A stretch of 64,000 nt of DNA from Haloplanus sp. XH21 (GTDB lineage Archaea > Halobacteriota > Halobacteria > Halobacteriales > Haloferacaceae). Under the pieces are notes generated by a model, which did not search any database, was not told the DNA's origin, and worked only from the letters and a program-made list of their open reading frames with translations. The DNA is taken from positions 1,488,001-1,552,000 of the forward strand of contig NZ_JALLPL010000001.1 of NCBI RefSeq assembly GCF_023276355.1, in the 5' to 3' direction. The translations under genes and the position numbers were made by a program. Of the stretch, positions 8,554-17,202 are shown piece after piece (the stretch's first letter is position 1; every line of letters begins with the position of its first letter).

Positions 8554-8574
8554 TAAAAATAATAACGCCGTTAT
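8554..8574 (+). promoter_or_regulatory. modA TATA box and overlapping palindromic operator
   Basis: A TAAAAAT box at 8554-8560 lies about 25 bases before the ATG at 8582, so the transcript is probably leaderless. Immediately after it, 8562-8574 reads ATAACG-C-CGTTAT, a perfect 6+6 palindrome between TATA box and start site. Bacterial ModE operators use related CGTTAT/ATAACG half sites, though spaced much further apart. Binding here would block the polymerase, fitting a repressor role for the divergent ModE-like gene. This is inference from position and symmetry. Confidence 0.55.
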
Positions 8575-8581
8575 GCTCACC

Positions 8582-9652
8582 ATGAAACAACGCGCGCAGT
8601 ACGAGCACTGGCAGGACGTCGGTCGGAGCCGGTCACGACGAGACGTGCTGAAAGGAATCGGTGCGGCCGGCGCGGCCGGCATGGCTGGACTCGCTGGCTG
8701 CTCCGGTGCCGGTGGCAGTAGCGACGGGGGTTCTGGCGGGTCGGCAGGTGGGTCGATGACCATCTTCCACGCCGGGAGTCTCGCCCCGCCGTTCAGCGCG
8801 GCCGAACCCCCGTTCGAGGAGGAGACGGGCATCGACGTGAACCGCGAGCCGAAGGGCTCCGTCGCGTCGACACAGAAAATCACCCAGCAGGGCCGGTCGG
8901 CCGACGTGCTCGGTGTCTCCGACTTCCGGCTTATTCGTGACCGCGTAGTCCCCGACTACGGCGACTGGTACACCATCTTCACGACCAACTCGATGTCGAT
9001 TCAGTATCGCGAGGACTCGCCGGGCGCGGACGAGATCTCGAAGGACAACTGGTGGGAGATCCTGTCGCGCGACGACGTGACTATCGGCCACTCTGACCCG
9101 GCGGTCGACCCTGGTGGATACCGGGCCGTGATGACCCAGCAGTTGGGGAAGGAGAGCTTCGAAGGAAGCGCCCTCTACGACCAGGCCACCTACGAGAAGA
9201 TCCGCGAGAACTCGACGGTGCCGACGGGCACCGAGACGAAACTCAAAGGGCAACTGGAGTCCGGTGCGCTGGACTACGCCTTCTACTACCAGTCCATCTC
9301 CAGCACGTCGGATATGCCCTTCATCGACCTGCCGTCACAAGTCGACCTCTCGATGGCGACCAGCAAGTACGCCGAACATTACGCGAAGGCGGAAGTCGAA
9401 ACCAGCAGCGGCACGTTCACCGGCGCGCCCATCGCCTACGGGATGACCGTGCCGAGCGTCGCCGAGAACCCCGAGAACGGCGCCCGATGGGCCGAGTACT
9501 TCGGCTCCGATGCAGGTCGTCAGTTCCTCGAACAGAAGGGTCTCGTCCCGGTCGACCCCATCGTCGTCCCCCAGAGCGGACAGGACGCCGTGCCGGACAA
9601 CGTGATGGAAGTCGCCACCGCAAAGAGCAGTCTCGGCCCGCTCGAACTGTAA
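8582..9652 (+). CDS. modA: Molybdate/tungstate ABC transporter, substrate-binding lipoprotein
   Basis: The 356-residue protein has a twin-arginine signal (SRSRRDVLKGIG) followed by a hydrophobic stretch and the lipobox LAGC. It is therefore likely Tat-exported and lipid-anchored. Its mature part begins MTIFHAGSLAPPF and has SDPAVDPGGYRAVM and the WtpA/ModA-like substrate-binding fold motifs. WtpA-type proteins bind tungstate and molybdate, and the sequence does not separate the two. An in-frame ATG lies at 8573, but it overlaps the palindrome; 8582 fits the TATA spacing better. Confidence 0.88.
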   Translation: MKQRAQYEHWQDVGRSRSRRDVLKGIGAAGAAGMAGLAGCSGAGGSSDGGSGGSAGGSMTIFHAGSLAPPFSAAEPPFEEETGIDVNREPKGSVASTQKITQQGRSADVLGVSDFRLIRDRVVPDYGDWYTIFTTNSMSIQYREDSPGADEISKDNWWEILSRDDVTIGHSDPAVDPGGYRAVMTQQLGKESFEGSALYDQATYEKIRENSTVPTGTETKLKGQLESGALDYAFYYQSISSTSDMPFIDLPSQVDLSMATSKYAEHYAKAEVETSSGTFTGAPIAYGMTVPSVAENPENGARWAEYFGSDAGRQFLEQKGLVPVDPIVVPQSGQDAVPDNVMEVATAKSSLGPLEL

Positions 9653-9705
9653 CGGGGGCTGTTGCTCCGATACACCTATGTTTCTAAGAGGGAATAACGA
9701 TACCA

Positions 9706-10686
9706 ATGGCTACGAGTACTGAAACACGGTTCTCCCTGGACGGCTTCGGACGAGCGTCGCTAGCGGCGACGTTCATCGCCGTCCAGGTGCTCGCGTTCGC
9801 GGCGACGTACGCCATCGGGCGCCCGACCTGGTACGCCTTCTTCATGATCGGGAGTACGGCGGTCACGGCGTACGTCTTCGACGGCGACCGCTTCACCGTC
9901 GGCGTGGCGACGATGGGAAGCGTGCTGATGGTTGCGCTCGGACTCCCCCTGTTCCTGTTCGTCGCCCGCCAGCAGCCCTCGATCATCGTCAAGAAAGCGC
10001 TCAACCCCGATGTCCATCGGATGCTCTATCTCGGCATCTATGGTCCACTCCTGGCGGCCGTCGTCAGTTTGCTCTTCGGCGTCCCCCTTGCACATCTGTT
10101 CGCCGAAGGCTTCGCCGGCCAGCAGCTGGTCGAGAGTCTCGTTGACCTACCACTGGTTGTCCCGCACAGCGTCGCGGGCATCATCATCCTCTTCGGTTTC
10201 GGGGCCGGCGGCGCGTTTCCGAACGTCTCCGTCCTCGGGAGCATGATCGGGATGGTGCTGGCGATGACGTTCGTGAGCGCTCCCTACGCCGTCAACGCCA
10301 CGCGCGAGGCGTTCGAGTCCATCAACGACCGCCTCGAATACGCCTCGCGCATCCACGGTGCGAGTCGGTGGGACACGTTCCGCCGGGTGACTGCTCCGCT
10401 CGCGGTTCGGGGGATCGTCACCGGCGGTGTCCTCGCCTGGGCTCGCGCAGTCTCTGAGTTCGGCGCCGTCGCCGTCGTCGCCTACTCCGTCTCTTTCTTC
10501 TATCCGCCGGCAGGCGGCGAGGTGACTGCCCAGCACGCCCCCGTGTTCGTCTACGGCACGTACCTGCAGGGAGGACTCGCGGAGAGCGGTGCCGTCGCGT
10601 TCATCCTGCTTTCGGTGTCCGCTCTCATCTTCCTCCTCATCCGATATCTCACCAGCGGCAGTTCGACGACGGGTGGGATCGTATGA
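9706..10686 (+). CDS. modB: Molybdate/tungstate ABC transporter permease
   Basis: This 326-residue membrane protein has about eight hydrophobic segments. The EAA loop reads EYASRIHGASRWDTFRRV (near 209-226), where the permease contacts the ATPase. The PLVVPHSVAGI segment is typical of ModB/CysT-type permeases. The N-terminus carries two extra membrane helices before the standard core, as seen in archaeal WtpB-like permeases. It lies 53 bp after modA, and its end overlaps modC by 4 bases, implying translational coupling. Confidence 0.88.
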   Translation: MATSTETRFSLDGFGRASLAATFIAVQVLAFAATYAIGRPTWYAFFMIGSTAVTAYVFDGDRFTVGVATMGSVLMVALGLPLFLFVARQQPSIIVKKALNPDVHRMLYLGIYGPLLAAVVSLLFGVPLAHLFAEGFAGQQLVESLVDLPLVVPHSVAGIIILFGFGAGGAFPNVSVLGSMIGMVLAMTFVSAPYAVNATREAFESINDRLEYASRIHGASRWDTFRRVTAPLAVRGIVTGGVLAWARAVSEFGAVAVVAYSVSFFYPPAGGEVTAQHAPVFVYGTYLQGGLAESGAVAFILLSVSALIFLLIRYLTSGSSTTGGIV

Positions 10687-11666
10687 GCCTCCACGCCGAC
10701 GTGTCGGCGACGTTCACCGCCGACGGGACGGATTCATTCCACGTCGACGCCGAGTTCGAGGTGGAACGGGGCGAGAGTCTCGTCATCCTCGGCCCGAGCG
10801 GGAGCGGCAAGACGCTCCTGCTCGAAACCGTCGCGGGCTTTCACTCCCACGATGGTCCCGTCACACTCGACGGTCGGCGGGTGAGCGACACACCGCCCGA
10901 ACAGCGTAACTTCGGCTTCGTCTTTCAGGACTACGCGCTCTTCCCGCATATGACCGTCCGCGAGAACGTCGACTTCGGGAGTCGTTATCACGACGACACC
11001 CGCGACCCGGACGACCTGCTCGCGGAACTCGGTGTTAGTGACCTGGCCGACCGCTACCCGCCGACGCTCTCCGGCGGCGAGCAACAACGAGTCGCGCTCG
11101 CCCGTGCGCTGGCGATCCGCCCTGAGGTCATGCTGCTCGACGAACCGCTGGCGGCCCTCGACGTACCGACGCGACAGGCCCTCCGCGACGATCTGGCGGA
11201 CGTCTTGGCCGACGTGACGGCCGTCTACGTCACTCACAACCGGACGACGGCGCGCGCAATCGCGGATCGAATCGTGGTGATGAACGGGGGGCAGGTCGTT
11301 CAGGTAGGGACCCCTGAGGAGATATTCGAGCGCCCGTCGTCACGGATGGTAGCCCGTTTCACCGGGGCGAACTGTATCGGCCTGAGCGACGCCCCGTCGC
11401 TTCGGGACGCACTCGATATGTCCGGCACCGTCGCCATCCGCCCCGAAGCGGTTCGACTCGGCGACGACGGAGACGTGCGGGGCACTGTCGAGCGTATCGT
11501 CCGCGAGGACGCCACCAACCGCGTGACCGTCGCCGTCGACGACGTGCAAGTAGAGGTGTTCTCCGACCGCTCGCTCGTTGACGGCGACCCCGTGTGGCTC
11601 ACGATTCCCTCGGAGCAAGTCCACGTCTGTGACGCTGGCCAGACGGCGGAGCCACCCGCTACATGA
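10683..11666 (+). CDS. modC: Molybdate/tungstate ABC transporter ATPase
   Basis: This 327-residue ABC ATPase has Walker A GPSGSGKT (near 39-46), a Q-loop in FGFVFQDYALFPHMTV, signature LSGGEQQRVALARAL, Walker B VMLLDEPLAALD, and an H-loop in YVTHNR. The C-terminal third is a TOBE-like domain, seen in ModC and related importers, where bound oxyanion can inhibit transport. The ATG overlaps the modB stop. The gene completes the modABC operon controlled by the divergent regulator. Confidence 0.88.
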   Translation: MSLHADVSATFTADGTDSFHVDAEFEVERGESLVILGPSGSGKTLLLETVAGFHSHDGPVTLDGRRVSDTPPEQRNFGFVFQDYALFPHMTVRENVDFGSRYHDDTRDPDDLLAELGVSDLADRYPPTLSGGEQQRVALARALAIRPEVMLLDEPLAALDVPTRQALRDDLADVLADVTAVYVTHNRTTARAIADRIVVMNGGQVVQVGTPEEIFERPSSRMVARFTGANCIGLSDAPSLRDALDMSGTVAIRPEAVRLGDDGDVRGTVERIVREDATNRVTVAVDDVQVEVFSDRSLVDGDPVWLTIPSEQVHVCDAGQTAEPPAT

Positions 11667-11690
11667 CCCGTCTGTCGACGCTTCGACGGG

Positions 11691-11780
11691 TTTAAGTCCG
11701 ACATTCCCGTCGTTCCGGTGAGACAGGCCCACGCCTGTTTCACTGACCCGTAGGAGCGTTTACGCGTACTACGGAGGTGA
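11691..11780 (+). promoter_or_regulatory. Promoter and structured leader of the L1-L10-L12 operon
   Basis: A TATA-like tttaag at 11691 predicts transcription starting near 11717, leaving a leader of about 67 nt. The leader opens with a hairpin: GTGAGACAGG at 11718-11727 pairs fully (one G-U) with CCTGTTTCAC at 11734-11743 around a 6-nt loop. A strong Shine-Dalgarno (ggaggtga, 11773-11780) precedes the L1 ATG. In Halobacterium the L1-L10-L12 mRNA has a leader of similar length holding an L1-binding mimic that allows autoregulation. Assigning that role here is inference. Confidence 0.55.
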
Positions 11781-11783
11781 AAG

Positions 11784-12422
11784 ATGGCAGATACAATAGA
11801 AGAAGCAGTCTCTCGCGCACTCGACGAGGCACCGCCGCGGAACTTCCGCGAGACGGTCGACCTCGCCGTGAATCTGCGCGACTTAGATCTCAACGACCCG
11901 TCGAATCGCGTCGACGAGAGCGTCGTCCTGCCGGCCGGTACCGGCCAGGAAACGCAGATCGTCGTCTTTGCTACCGGTGAGACCGCCCTTCGTGCCGAAG
12001 ACGCCGCCGACGAGGTCCTCAGTCCCGACGAACTCGAGGAGCTCGGCGACGACGACGACGCCGCGAAGGATCTCGCCGACGAAACAGACTTCTTCATCGC
12101 CGAGGCGTCGATGATGCAGGATATCGGTCGCTATCTCGGGACCGTCCTCGGGCCGCGCGGCAAGATGCCGACGCCGCTCCAGCCCGACGACGACGTCGTC
12201 GAGACGGTGAACCGGATGAAAAACACGGTCCAGCTCCGAAGCCGTGACCGACGCACGTTCCACACGCGCGTCGGCGCGGAGGACATGTCCGCCGACGAAA
12301 TCTCGGACAACATCGACGTCATCATCCGCCGCCTCGAGGCCGCTCTGGAGAAGGGCCCGCTCAACATCGACTCCGTCTACGTCAAGACGACGATGGGGCC
12401 CTCCGTGGAGGTGGAGGCATGA
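11784..12422 (+). CDS. rpl1: 50S ribosomal protein L1
   Basis: The 212-residue protein has the L1 motifs [20 protein letters not shown] near the N-terminus, [11 protein letters not shown] (near 125-135) and MGPSVEVEA at the end. L1 binds the mobile side stalk of 23S rRNA at the E site and, in archaea and bacteria, can repress its own mRNA. It is the first gene of the L1-L10-L12 operon, has a canonical Shine-Dalgarno, and overlaps the L10 gene by 4 bases. Confidence 0.97.
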   Translation: MADTIEEAVSRALDEAPPRNFRETVDLAVNLRDLDLNDPSNRVDESVVLPAGTGQETQIVVFATGETALRAEDAADEVLSPDELEELGDDDDAAKDLADETDFFIAEASMMQDIGRYLGTVLGPRGKMPTPLQPDDDVVETVNRMKNTVQLRSRDRRTFHTRVGAEDMSADEISDNIDVIIRRLEAALEKGPLNIDSVYVKTTMGPSVEVEA

Positions 12423-13462
12423 GCGAAAGCGAGAGCGTGCGACGCACCGAGACGATTCCGCAGTGGAAACAGGAGGAGGTCGACGAACTCGTCGACTTCA
12501 TCGAGAGCTACACGAGCGTCGGAATCGTCGGCGTCGCCGGCATTCCGAGCCGCCAGCTCCAGAACATGCGCCGCGACCTGCACGGCAGCGCCGACGTGCG
12601 GATGAGCCGCAACACGCTCCTCCGCCGCGCGCTGGACGAGGTCGACGAGGGCTACGAACAGCTCTCCGGCTACGTCTACAACCAGGTCGCGCTCATCGGG
12701 ACCAACGACAACCCGTTCGGACTCTTCCAGCAACTCGAGGCGTCGAAGACGCCGGCCCCCATCAACGCGGGCGAGGTTGCCCCGAACGACATCGTCATCC
12801 CCGAGGGCGACACGGGCGTCGACCCCGGTCCCTTCGTCGGCGAACTCCAGCAGGTGGGCGCGGAAGCCCGCATCATGGAGGGGTCGATCCAGGTCACCGC
12901 GGACTCGACGGTGCTCGAAGCCGGCGAAGCGGTCAGCACCGAACTCGCCAACGTGCTCGGCGAACTGGGTATCGAACCCAAGGAAGTCGGTCTCGACCTG
13001 CGCGCCGTCTTCTCCGAGGGCGTCCTGTTCGAACCCGACGAGCTCGCCATCGACGTCGACGAGTACCGCGCCGACATCGAGTCGGCCGCGGCCGCCGCGC
13101 GCAACCTCTCGGTCAACGCGTCCTACCCGACCGCCCGCACCGCGGGCACGCTGCTGGCCAAGGCGGCTGGCAACGCCAAGTCGGTCGGCCTCTTCGCGGC
13201 CATCGAGGACCCGGATCTGATGCCGGACCTCGTGTCCCAGGCCGACAGCCAGGTTCGCGCCCTCGCGGCACAGATCGACGACGACGAGGCGCTCCCGGAG
13301 GAACTGCGCGGCGTGGAAGCGCCCGCGGCGCCGGCCGAGGAGACCGAAGAGGAATCGAGCGACGAAGCGGAAGACACTGAGGCCGAACCCGACACCGACA
13401 CCGACGACGAGGACGACGACGACGGCGACGGTGCCGAGGGCCTCGGCCAGATGTTCGGCTAA
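12419..13462 (+). CDS. rpl10: 50S ribosomal protein L10 (P0)
   Basis: The 347-residue protein is the archaeal P0-type L10: an N-terminal rRNA-binding part ([15 protein letters not shown]), an insertion domain, long helices, then an acidic hinge and the GLGQMFG ending shared with archaeal P1/L12. L10 anchors the L12 dimers of the stalk that recruits translational GTPases. The long Asp/Glu-rich linker (near 310-338) is normal for haloarchaea. Its ATG overlaps the L1 stop, and L12 follows after 15 bp. Confidence 0.96.
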   Translation: MSESESVRRTETIPQWKQEEVDELVDFIESYTSVGIVGVAGIPSRQLQNMRRDLHGSADVRMSRNTLLRRALDEVDEGYEQLSGYVYNQVALIGTNDNPFGLFQQLEASKTPAPINAGEVAPNDIVIPEGDTGVDPGPFVGELQQVGAEARIMEGSIQVTADSTVLEAGEAVSTELANVLGELGIEPKEVGLDLRAVFSEGVLFEPDELAIDVDEYRADIESAAAAARNLSVNASYPTARTAGTLLAKAAGNAKSVGLFAAIEDPDLMPDLVSQADSQVRALAAQIDDDEALPEELRGVEAPAAPAEETEEESSDEAEDTEAEPDTDTDDEDDDDGDGAEGLGQMFG

Positions 13463-13477
13463 CGGAGACACAAGACA

Positions 13478-13819
13478 ATGGAATACGTTTACGCAGCACT
13501 CATCCTGAACGAGACGGACGAAGAGATCAACGAAGACAACGTGACCGCGGTGCTCGAAGCCGCCGGCGTCGACGTGGAGCAGTCCCGCGTCAAAGCGCTG
13601 GTCGCCGCCCTCGAGGATGTCGACATCGAGGACGCCATCGAGACGGCCGCCGCCGCACCCGCCGCGGGTGCCGCCGCCGGCGCTTCCGGTGGCGCCGACG
13701 AAGAGGCCGAGGAAGGCGCCGAGGAAGAGGAAGCCGCCGAAGAAGAGGAAGCCGCCGAGGAAGAAGAAGAAGAGGACGAAGAGGCCAGCGGCGAAGGCCT
13801 CGGCGAACTCTTCGGCTAA
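13478..13819 (+). CDS. rpl12: 50S ribosomal protein L12 (P1/P2 type)
   Basis: The 113-residue protein starts [20 protein letters not shown], the conserved archaeal L12 N-terminal dimerisation domain. It continues with an Ala/Gly hinge, a run of Glu-rich repeats and the ending GEGLGELFG. Several copies bind L10 to form the ribosomal stalk and stimulate factor-dependent GTP hydrolysis. It is the last gene of the operon, and a short T-rich stretch (ttttttc) follows near 13845, a plausible archaeal terminator. Confidence 0.95.
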   Translation: MEYVYAALILNETDEEINEDNVTAVLEAAGVDVEQSRVKALVAALEDVDIEDAIETAAAAPAAGAAAGASGGADEEAEEGAEEEEAAEEEEAAEEEEEEDEEASGEGLGELFG

Positions 13820-13919
13820 TCGCGGTCCACCCACCACTCGACTTTTTTCGCCCCACTGCGCCGCCAGCGACGTGGCTCGCCCGAGGCTTCAAGCGTGGTG
13901 ACGCGGCCATCCCTGCGGG

Positions 13920-14056
13920 ATGCTCTCGACCGTCGGCGCGACGACGCTCGGCTACGCCGCCGTCGGCGTCGGTCTCGGCACGCTCAGCGGGCTGACGCCC
14001 GGTCTCCACGCAAACAACTTCGCCCTGTTGCTCGCGTCCGTCGTGCCGTCGCTGCC
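13920..14056 (+). pseudogene. TctA-like transporter, 5' fragment left of the integrated element
   Basis: The first 45 codons of a tricarboxylate-transporter-type permease (MLSTVGATTLGYAAVGVGLG, then SGLTPGLHANNF) end where the integrated element begins. After 14056 the frame runs into element DNA and loses similarity. Joining 13920-14056 to 23457-24528 restores an uninterrupted frame of 1209 bases (402 residues), which shows the original gene was cut here. The last 52 bases are the left copy of the direct repeat, duplicated at 23405-23456. Confidence 0.85.
14005..14056 (+). repeat. attL: 52-bp direct repeat
   Basis: This 52-base sequence (starting tccacgcaaacaacttcg and ending gtcgctgcc) is identical to 23405-23456, and the bases on either side differ between the copies. 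It lies in codons 29-46 of the transporter gene. A repeat of this length at both ends of an element with an integrase gene beside one end is the normal footprint of site-specific integration by a tyrosine recombinase. Confidence 0.88.
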
Positions 14057-14941
14057 GTCTGTCGATTTTGGAGGTATTGTTACCCCGAGTCGACAGTCAC
14101 ACATGGTGGCGAAGGTGGGTGGCCGCTGTCCGTCGGTTGGCAGTAACAACTTGCTCTGTGAAAAGAGTGATGACCATCCACACGCCTCGACAAGTAGTCA
14201 GTATCTCATCTCGTTAGGATCAGATACACACCTTAGCGGGGATATGCTGTTTCACGATTACGCTCCACGAGAGACCTACTATACTGAATTGAACACTGTG
14301 GAGTGGGGCGGAACCTCTCAGTATTCGCTCATATTGGAGTAACCTTATTGAGGTAGAGTTCTATGCCTAAGATAGAGGGTTTTCGAGGAAACCTACGAGG
14401 TACACTCGAACACGCAACCCTGTGGCAGAGGGCTTCGCCACAAGCGTATACTGCTGTACTTGTAGTGTAGTTCTCTACTTGTGAACCGCGGTCTCGTGTG
14501 GGGATAATGGGTGGTTTTGGAGATCGATTGGTCGCTACGTAGAGCATCCCCAGTGGAGTGAGAACCGTGTAGTGTCGTTTTCTATTCCCTTGAGCAATCT
14601 GTAAGGGGTATTGGTCGTCTTTGAATCCAATCTCTCTAAAAGTGCTATACTGGCATCTGTGTACACCTAACGACTACATTAATTCTACTACTTTGTGGCA
14701 AGATTTTAAGTAGTATGGGTGATAATAGTTGATCAAGACACGACTACGCCTGAGGAATCCATAGAAACCTACGTGATACTTCGTGGTTTCCTCAAAAGGG
14801 GGAGAAAGGTACACTGCTGACACAGTGTAGGGGATGGACCGTGGGGTTGGTCCTACTTATCATTTGTACCCCTTCTGTCATAAACCTTTCCTCCTGAAAA
14901 GGGTTCAAAGTGACGTTTGGCGGCGTCCCGTGTCTATATGA
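14057..14941. other. Left arm of the element, no convincing gene
   Basis: These 885 bases are AT-richer than the chromosome and hold no frame with recognisable protein features. Visible structures are a hairpin TGTGGC/GCCACA at 14421-14442, a 10-base direct repeat GAAACCTACG at 14388-14397 and 14764-14773, and an inverted GAAACC/GGTTTC pair at 14764-14790. A CCTTT/AAAGG stem lies near 14885. Lying just upstream of the Rep-like gene, this is where a replication origin would be expected, but no nick site can be named. Confidence 0.35.
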
Positions 14942-15512
14942 ATGAAATCGGACACGAGGGAGAACGATAGTGAGGGGCCGTTTACGATTGAACAAGCGAA
15001 GGAGGCCAAGCGACGGGCGGGAGTCGGGGATGACTATGCAGATTTTCAGAAAAAGAATTCCCCTTCTCAGTCAGAACCTGCCGACCCAGTCAAGATAGAT
15101 CACGAAACCCGACGAGATACACGGATAGCTCACCCATCCTACGACGCCAGGAAGTTGCCTAAGCCTCTCGTTGAATGTGGGTGTGGGGAGTGTCCCGATG
15201 CGGCGGATCCGTTGGCTGGTGAGAATGAGATATGGCGAGACTGTTTGTGGGCGGCCGAGCAGTGTCCAAATCCCCAACCGTTGACGGTGGAGCGAGCGGC
15301 TGAGGCATACGTCACATACCAGAAAGCCCTCTGGAACCATCCTAATAGAACAAGCCGCTACGAACGAATACGGACCCAACACGGACAGTTACTCGGCGGG
15401 GCACGGGATGTTTGGGAGCAGTACGATGACCCGACGATACTGTTTTGTTCGCTCCGTCTATCTCCGATAGAGATTCAAAACGGCCAACGTCGCTGGATTG
15501 AACCCATCAAAC
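14942..15512 (+). pseudogene. Rep-like replication initiator, 5' part (IS-interrupted)
   Basis: The first 190 codons of a gene interrupted by the insertion sequence at 15513. The N-terminal part is hydrophilic and has a cysteine cluster (ECGCGECPDAAD, then DCLWAAEQCPNP), possibly zinc-binding. With the insertion in place the frame ends three codons into the IS (IEPIKRLC). Removing the IS and one copy of the 8-bp duplication joins this to 16461-16990 in frame, giving a 366-residue protein. A short AT stretch (tctatatg) sits just before the ATG. Confidence 0.65.
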
Positions 15513-16452
15513 GGCTGTGTTGAATCGCCATACGGCAGCGAGGTAGGCCGCTAAATCAAAGGAGTTGAAGCGGGAGAGTTCCGTTGACCATGACGCAAAT
15601 CTCCCGCTTCATCGGGGAGGTTGTACCGGTTGCTCAAAGAGTTACTGGCGATGGAGGCGAATCCGCCGCCCCAGAAGGTGGCGGCGGATTCGCCGACTAT
15701 GCACTCGTTTCCCTTCACTGTCTGCGGATTTACCTCGATTCGTCGTACCGCATGACGATCGACCTGCTCAAAGAGATGCCACAAATAATCGGGGAGATCG
15801 GCCTCAACGCGGCCGATCTCCCCGCGCCGTCCACGTTGTGTAAGGCGTTCGACCGGATCAGTATGAGCGTCTGTCGAGTGCTGCTGCGCCAGTCGGCGCA
15901 GCTGCACGATCTCTCTGAACACGCCGCGATCGACGCCACGTTCTACGACCGCTCACCAGCCAGCCGCCACTACTGCCAGCGAATCAGCTACCGCGTTCAG
16001 AAGCTCAAAGTCACGAAACTCGTCGATACAGCGTCTCAAGCCGTCCTTGACGTCCACTGCTCTACAAATCGGAAAGGGAGCGACGCAGACCTTGCCGAGC
16101 AGATCGCCCGCCGAAATGCGGGCGATCTGCGGTCTCTTGCGGCCGATAAAGGCTATGACAAGCAATCGCTTCGTGAAGGATTACGCGACCTCGGGATCAG
16201 ACCGCTGATCAAACACCGCATCTTCGCAGCGTACGACCACGCACACAACGCCAGAATCGACGATAACCGCTACAATCAGCGCTCTATGACTGAAACTGTG
16301 AACTCGGCTGTGAAGCGCTCGCTCGGCTTCGCCGTGCGAGCGCGCTCATGGTTTCGTGAGTTCCGCGAAATCGCGCTGATGTGTGTCGTCTATAACATCA
16401 AGCGCTTCGTCAAACAGTGAATCTCTACGCCTTACAGCGATTCAACACAGCC
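15513..16452 (+). mobile_element. IS5-type insertion sequence, complete
   Basis: The element is 940 bp with 16-bp terminal inverted repeats (GGCTGTGTTGAATCGC and its complement). It is flanked by an 8-bp target duplication, CATCAAAC, at 15505-15512 and 16453-16460. It encodes a single DDE transposase in one frame. Intact ends and duplication indicate a fairly recent insertion by transposition. It interrupts the Rep-like gene of the integrated element. Confidence 0.92.
15590..16420 (+). CDS. IS5-family transposase
   Basis: This 276-residue transposase has the DDE arrangement. The first Asp is in AAIDATFYDRS, the second in AADKGYDKQSLREGL and the Glu in RSMTETVNSAVKRSLG, spaced as in IS5-family enzymes with the RNase-H fold. 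The C-terminal VVYNIKRFV is common in haloarchaeal IS5 transposases. It fills most of the 940-bp IS, and the ATG at 15590 is the first in frame inside it. The frame appears intact, so the element may be active. Confidence 0.9.
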   Translation: MTQISRFIGEVVPVAQRVTGDGGESAAPEGGGGFADYALVSLHCLRIYLDSSYRMTIDLLKEMPQIIGEIGLNAADLPAPSTLCKAFDRISMSVCRVLLRQSAQLHDLSEHAAIDATFYDRSPASRHYCQRISYRVQKLKVTKLVDTASQAVLDVHCSTNRKGSDADLAEQIARRNAGDLRSLAADKGYDKQSLREGLRDLGIRPLIKHRIFAAYDHAHNARIDDNRYNQRSMTETVNSAVKRSLGFAVRARSWFREFREIALMCVVYNIKRFVKQ

Positions 16453-16460
16453 CATCAAAC

Positions 16461-16990
16461 TCAATGAGCGGCTCCATGATTCATGGTCGAACGTGTACGG
16501 CACAATGAAGTACCAGCTTCAAGGCTACGACTACGAATACATCGCTATTACTGCATCGACTGACAGTGCAGCAACGCCTCACACTCATCTCTTGATATGG
16601 GCCGACGATCCCGACAACGAGGTGTCTATCGGCGTGGCCCACTCAATCGTTCAAAGCCATGTTAACAATACGAAGGGTGCGTATGAGAAGGACCATCCAG
16701 TGCAGAAAGGGCAGAAAGATGCAGGGGTGGTGTTCCATGACCCGCCACGAGTCCTGATTGACGACGAAACTGCCCTGGAGGTATTCAAAACGCGGGGCAG
16801 AGAGGGCTTCCCGCTTGTGTCACCGATGCTGAAATACATGGCCCACCAACGACCTCACTGGGTGCTTAGGAACGTCTTTGATGGAGAGAGTGATGTCCAC
16901 GCGGATTCTGTCGACGTTGAAGGTGCCGCGGTTGAGTGGGCCTGTAATCACCACTGGATCAAATCAAGCGACGCTATCGAACTATCGTAG
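16461..16990 (+). pseudogene. Rep-like replication initiator, 3' part (IS-interrupted)
   Basis: This continues the 366-residue protein cut by the IS. It contains TPHTHLLIWAD, whose two histidines (about 231 and 233 of the rejoined protein) fit the HUH metal motif of rolling-circle Rep proteins. MLKYMAHQRP follows, with a tyrosine near 316 that could be the nicking residue. An ATG at 16505 could express a C-terminal product of about 161 residues containing both motifs, so some function might persist. The Rep assignment rests on these motifs and context only. Confidence 0.6.
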
Positions 16991-17202
16991 TTATTCCGTT
17001 GAAGGGGTGATCCGAACTCCGCGCAGTTCACTATGGGAATATTCACAAAATCAGTGTGACAGGGTCATCACCCCACCCCTGACACACCTGATATATCAGC
17101 CAGTCTCTCGCATGGTACGTCCTCCCGTGCGGAAATTCAGGGAGAACCTGTATCGGGTAGGGGCGGCGACCCCCTGAACCCCATTACTCCGTCAAATGGG
17201 GA

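Noticed and set aside
12377-13837. 486-codon minus-strand frame opposite L10 and L12
   Set aside because: It is antisense to two certain ribosomal protein genes and its Phe/Leu/Gly-rich end mirrors the acidic L12 tail.
14104-14342. 79-codon frame in the element's left arm
   Set aside because: It is a continuation of the truncated transporter frame into element DNA; there is no family signal or promoter.
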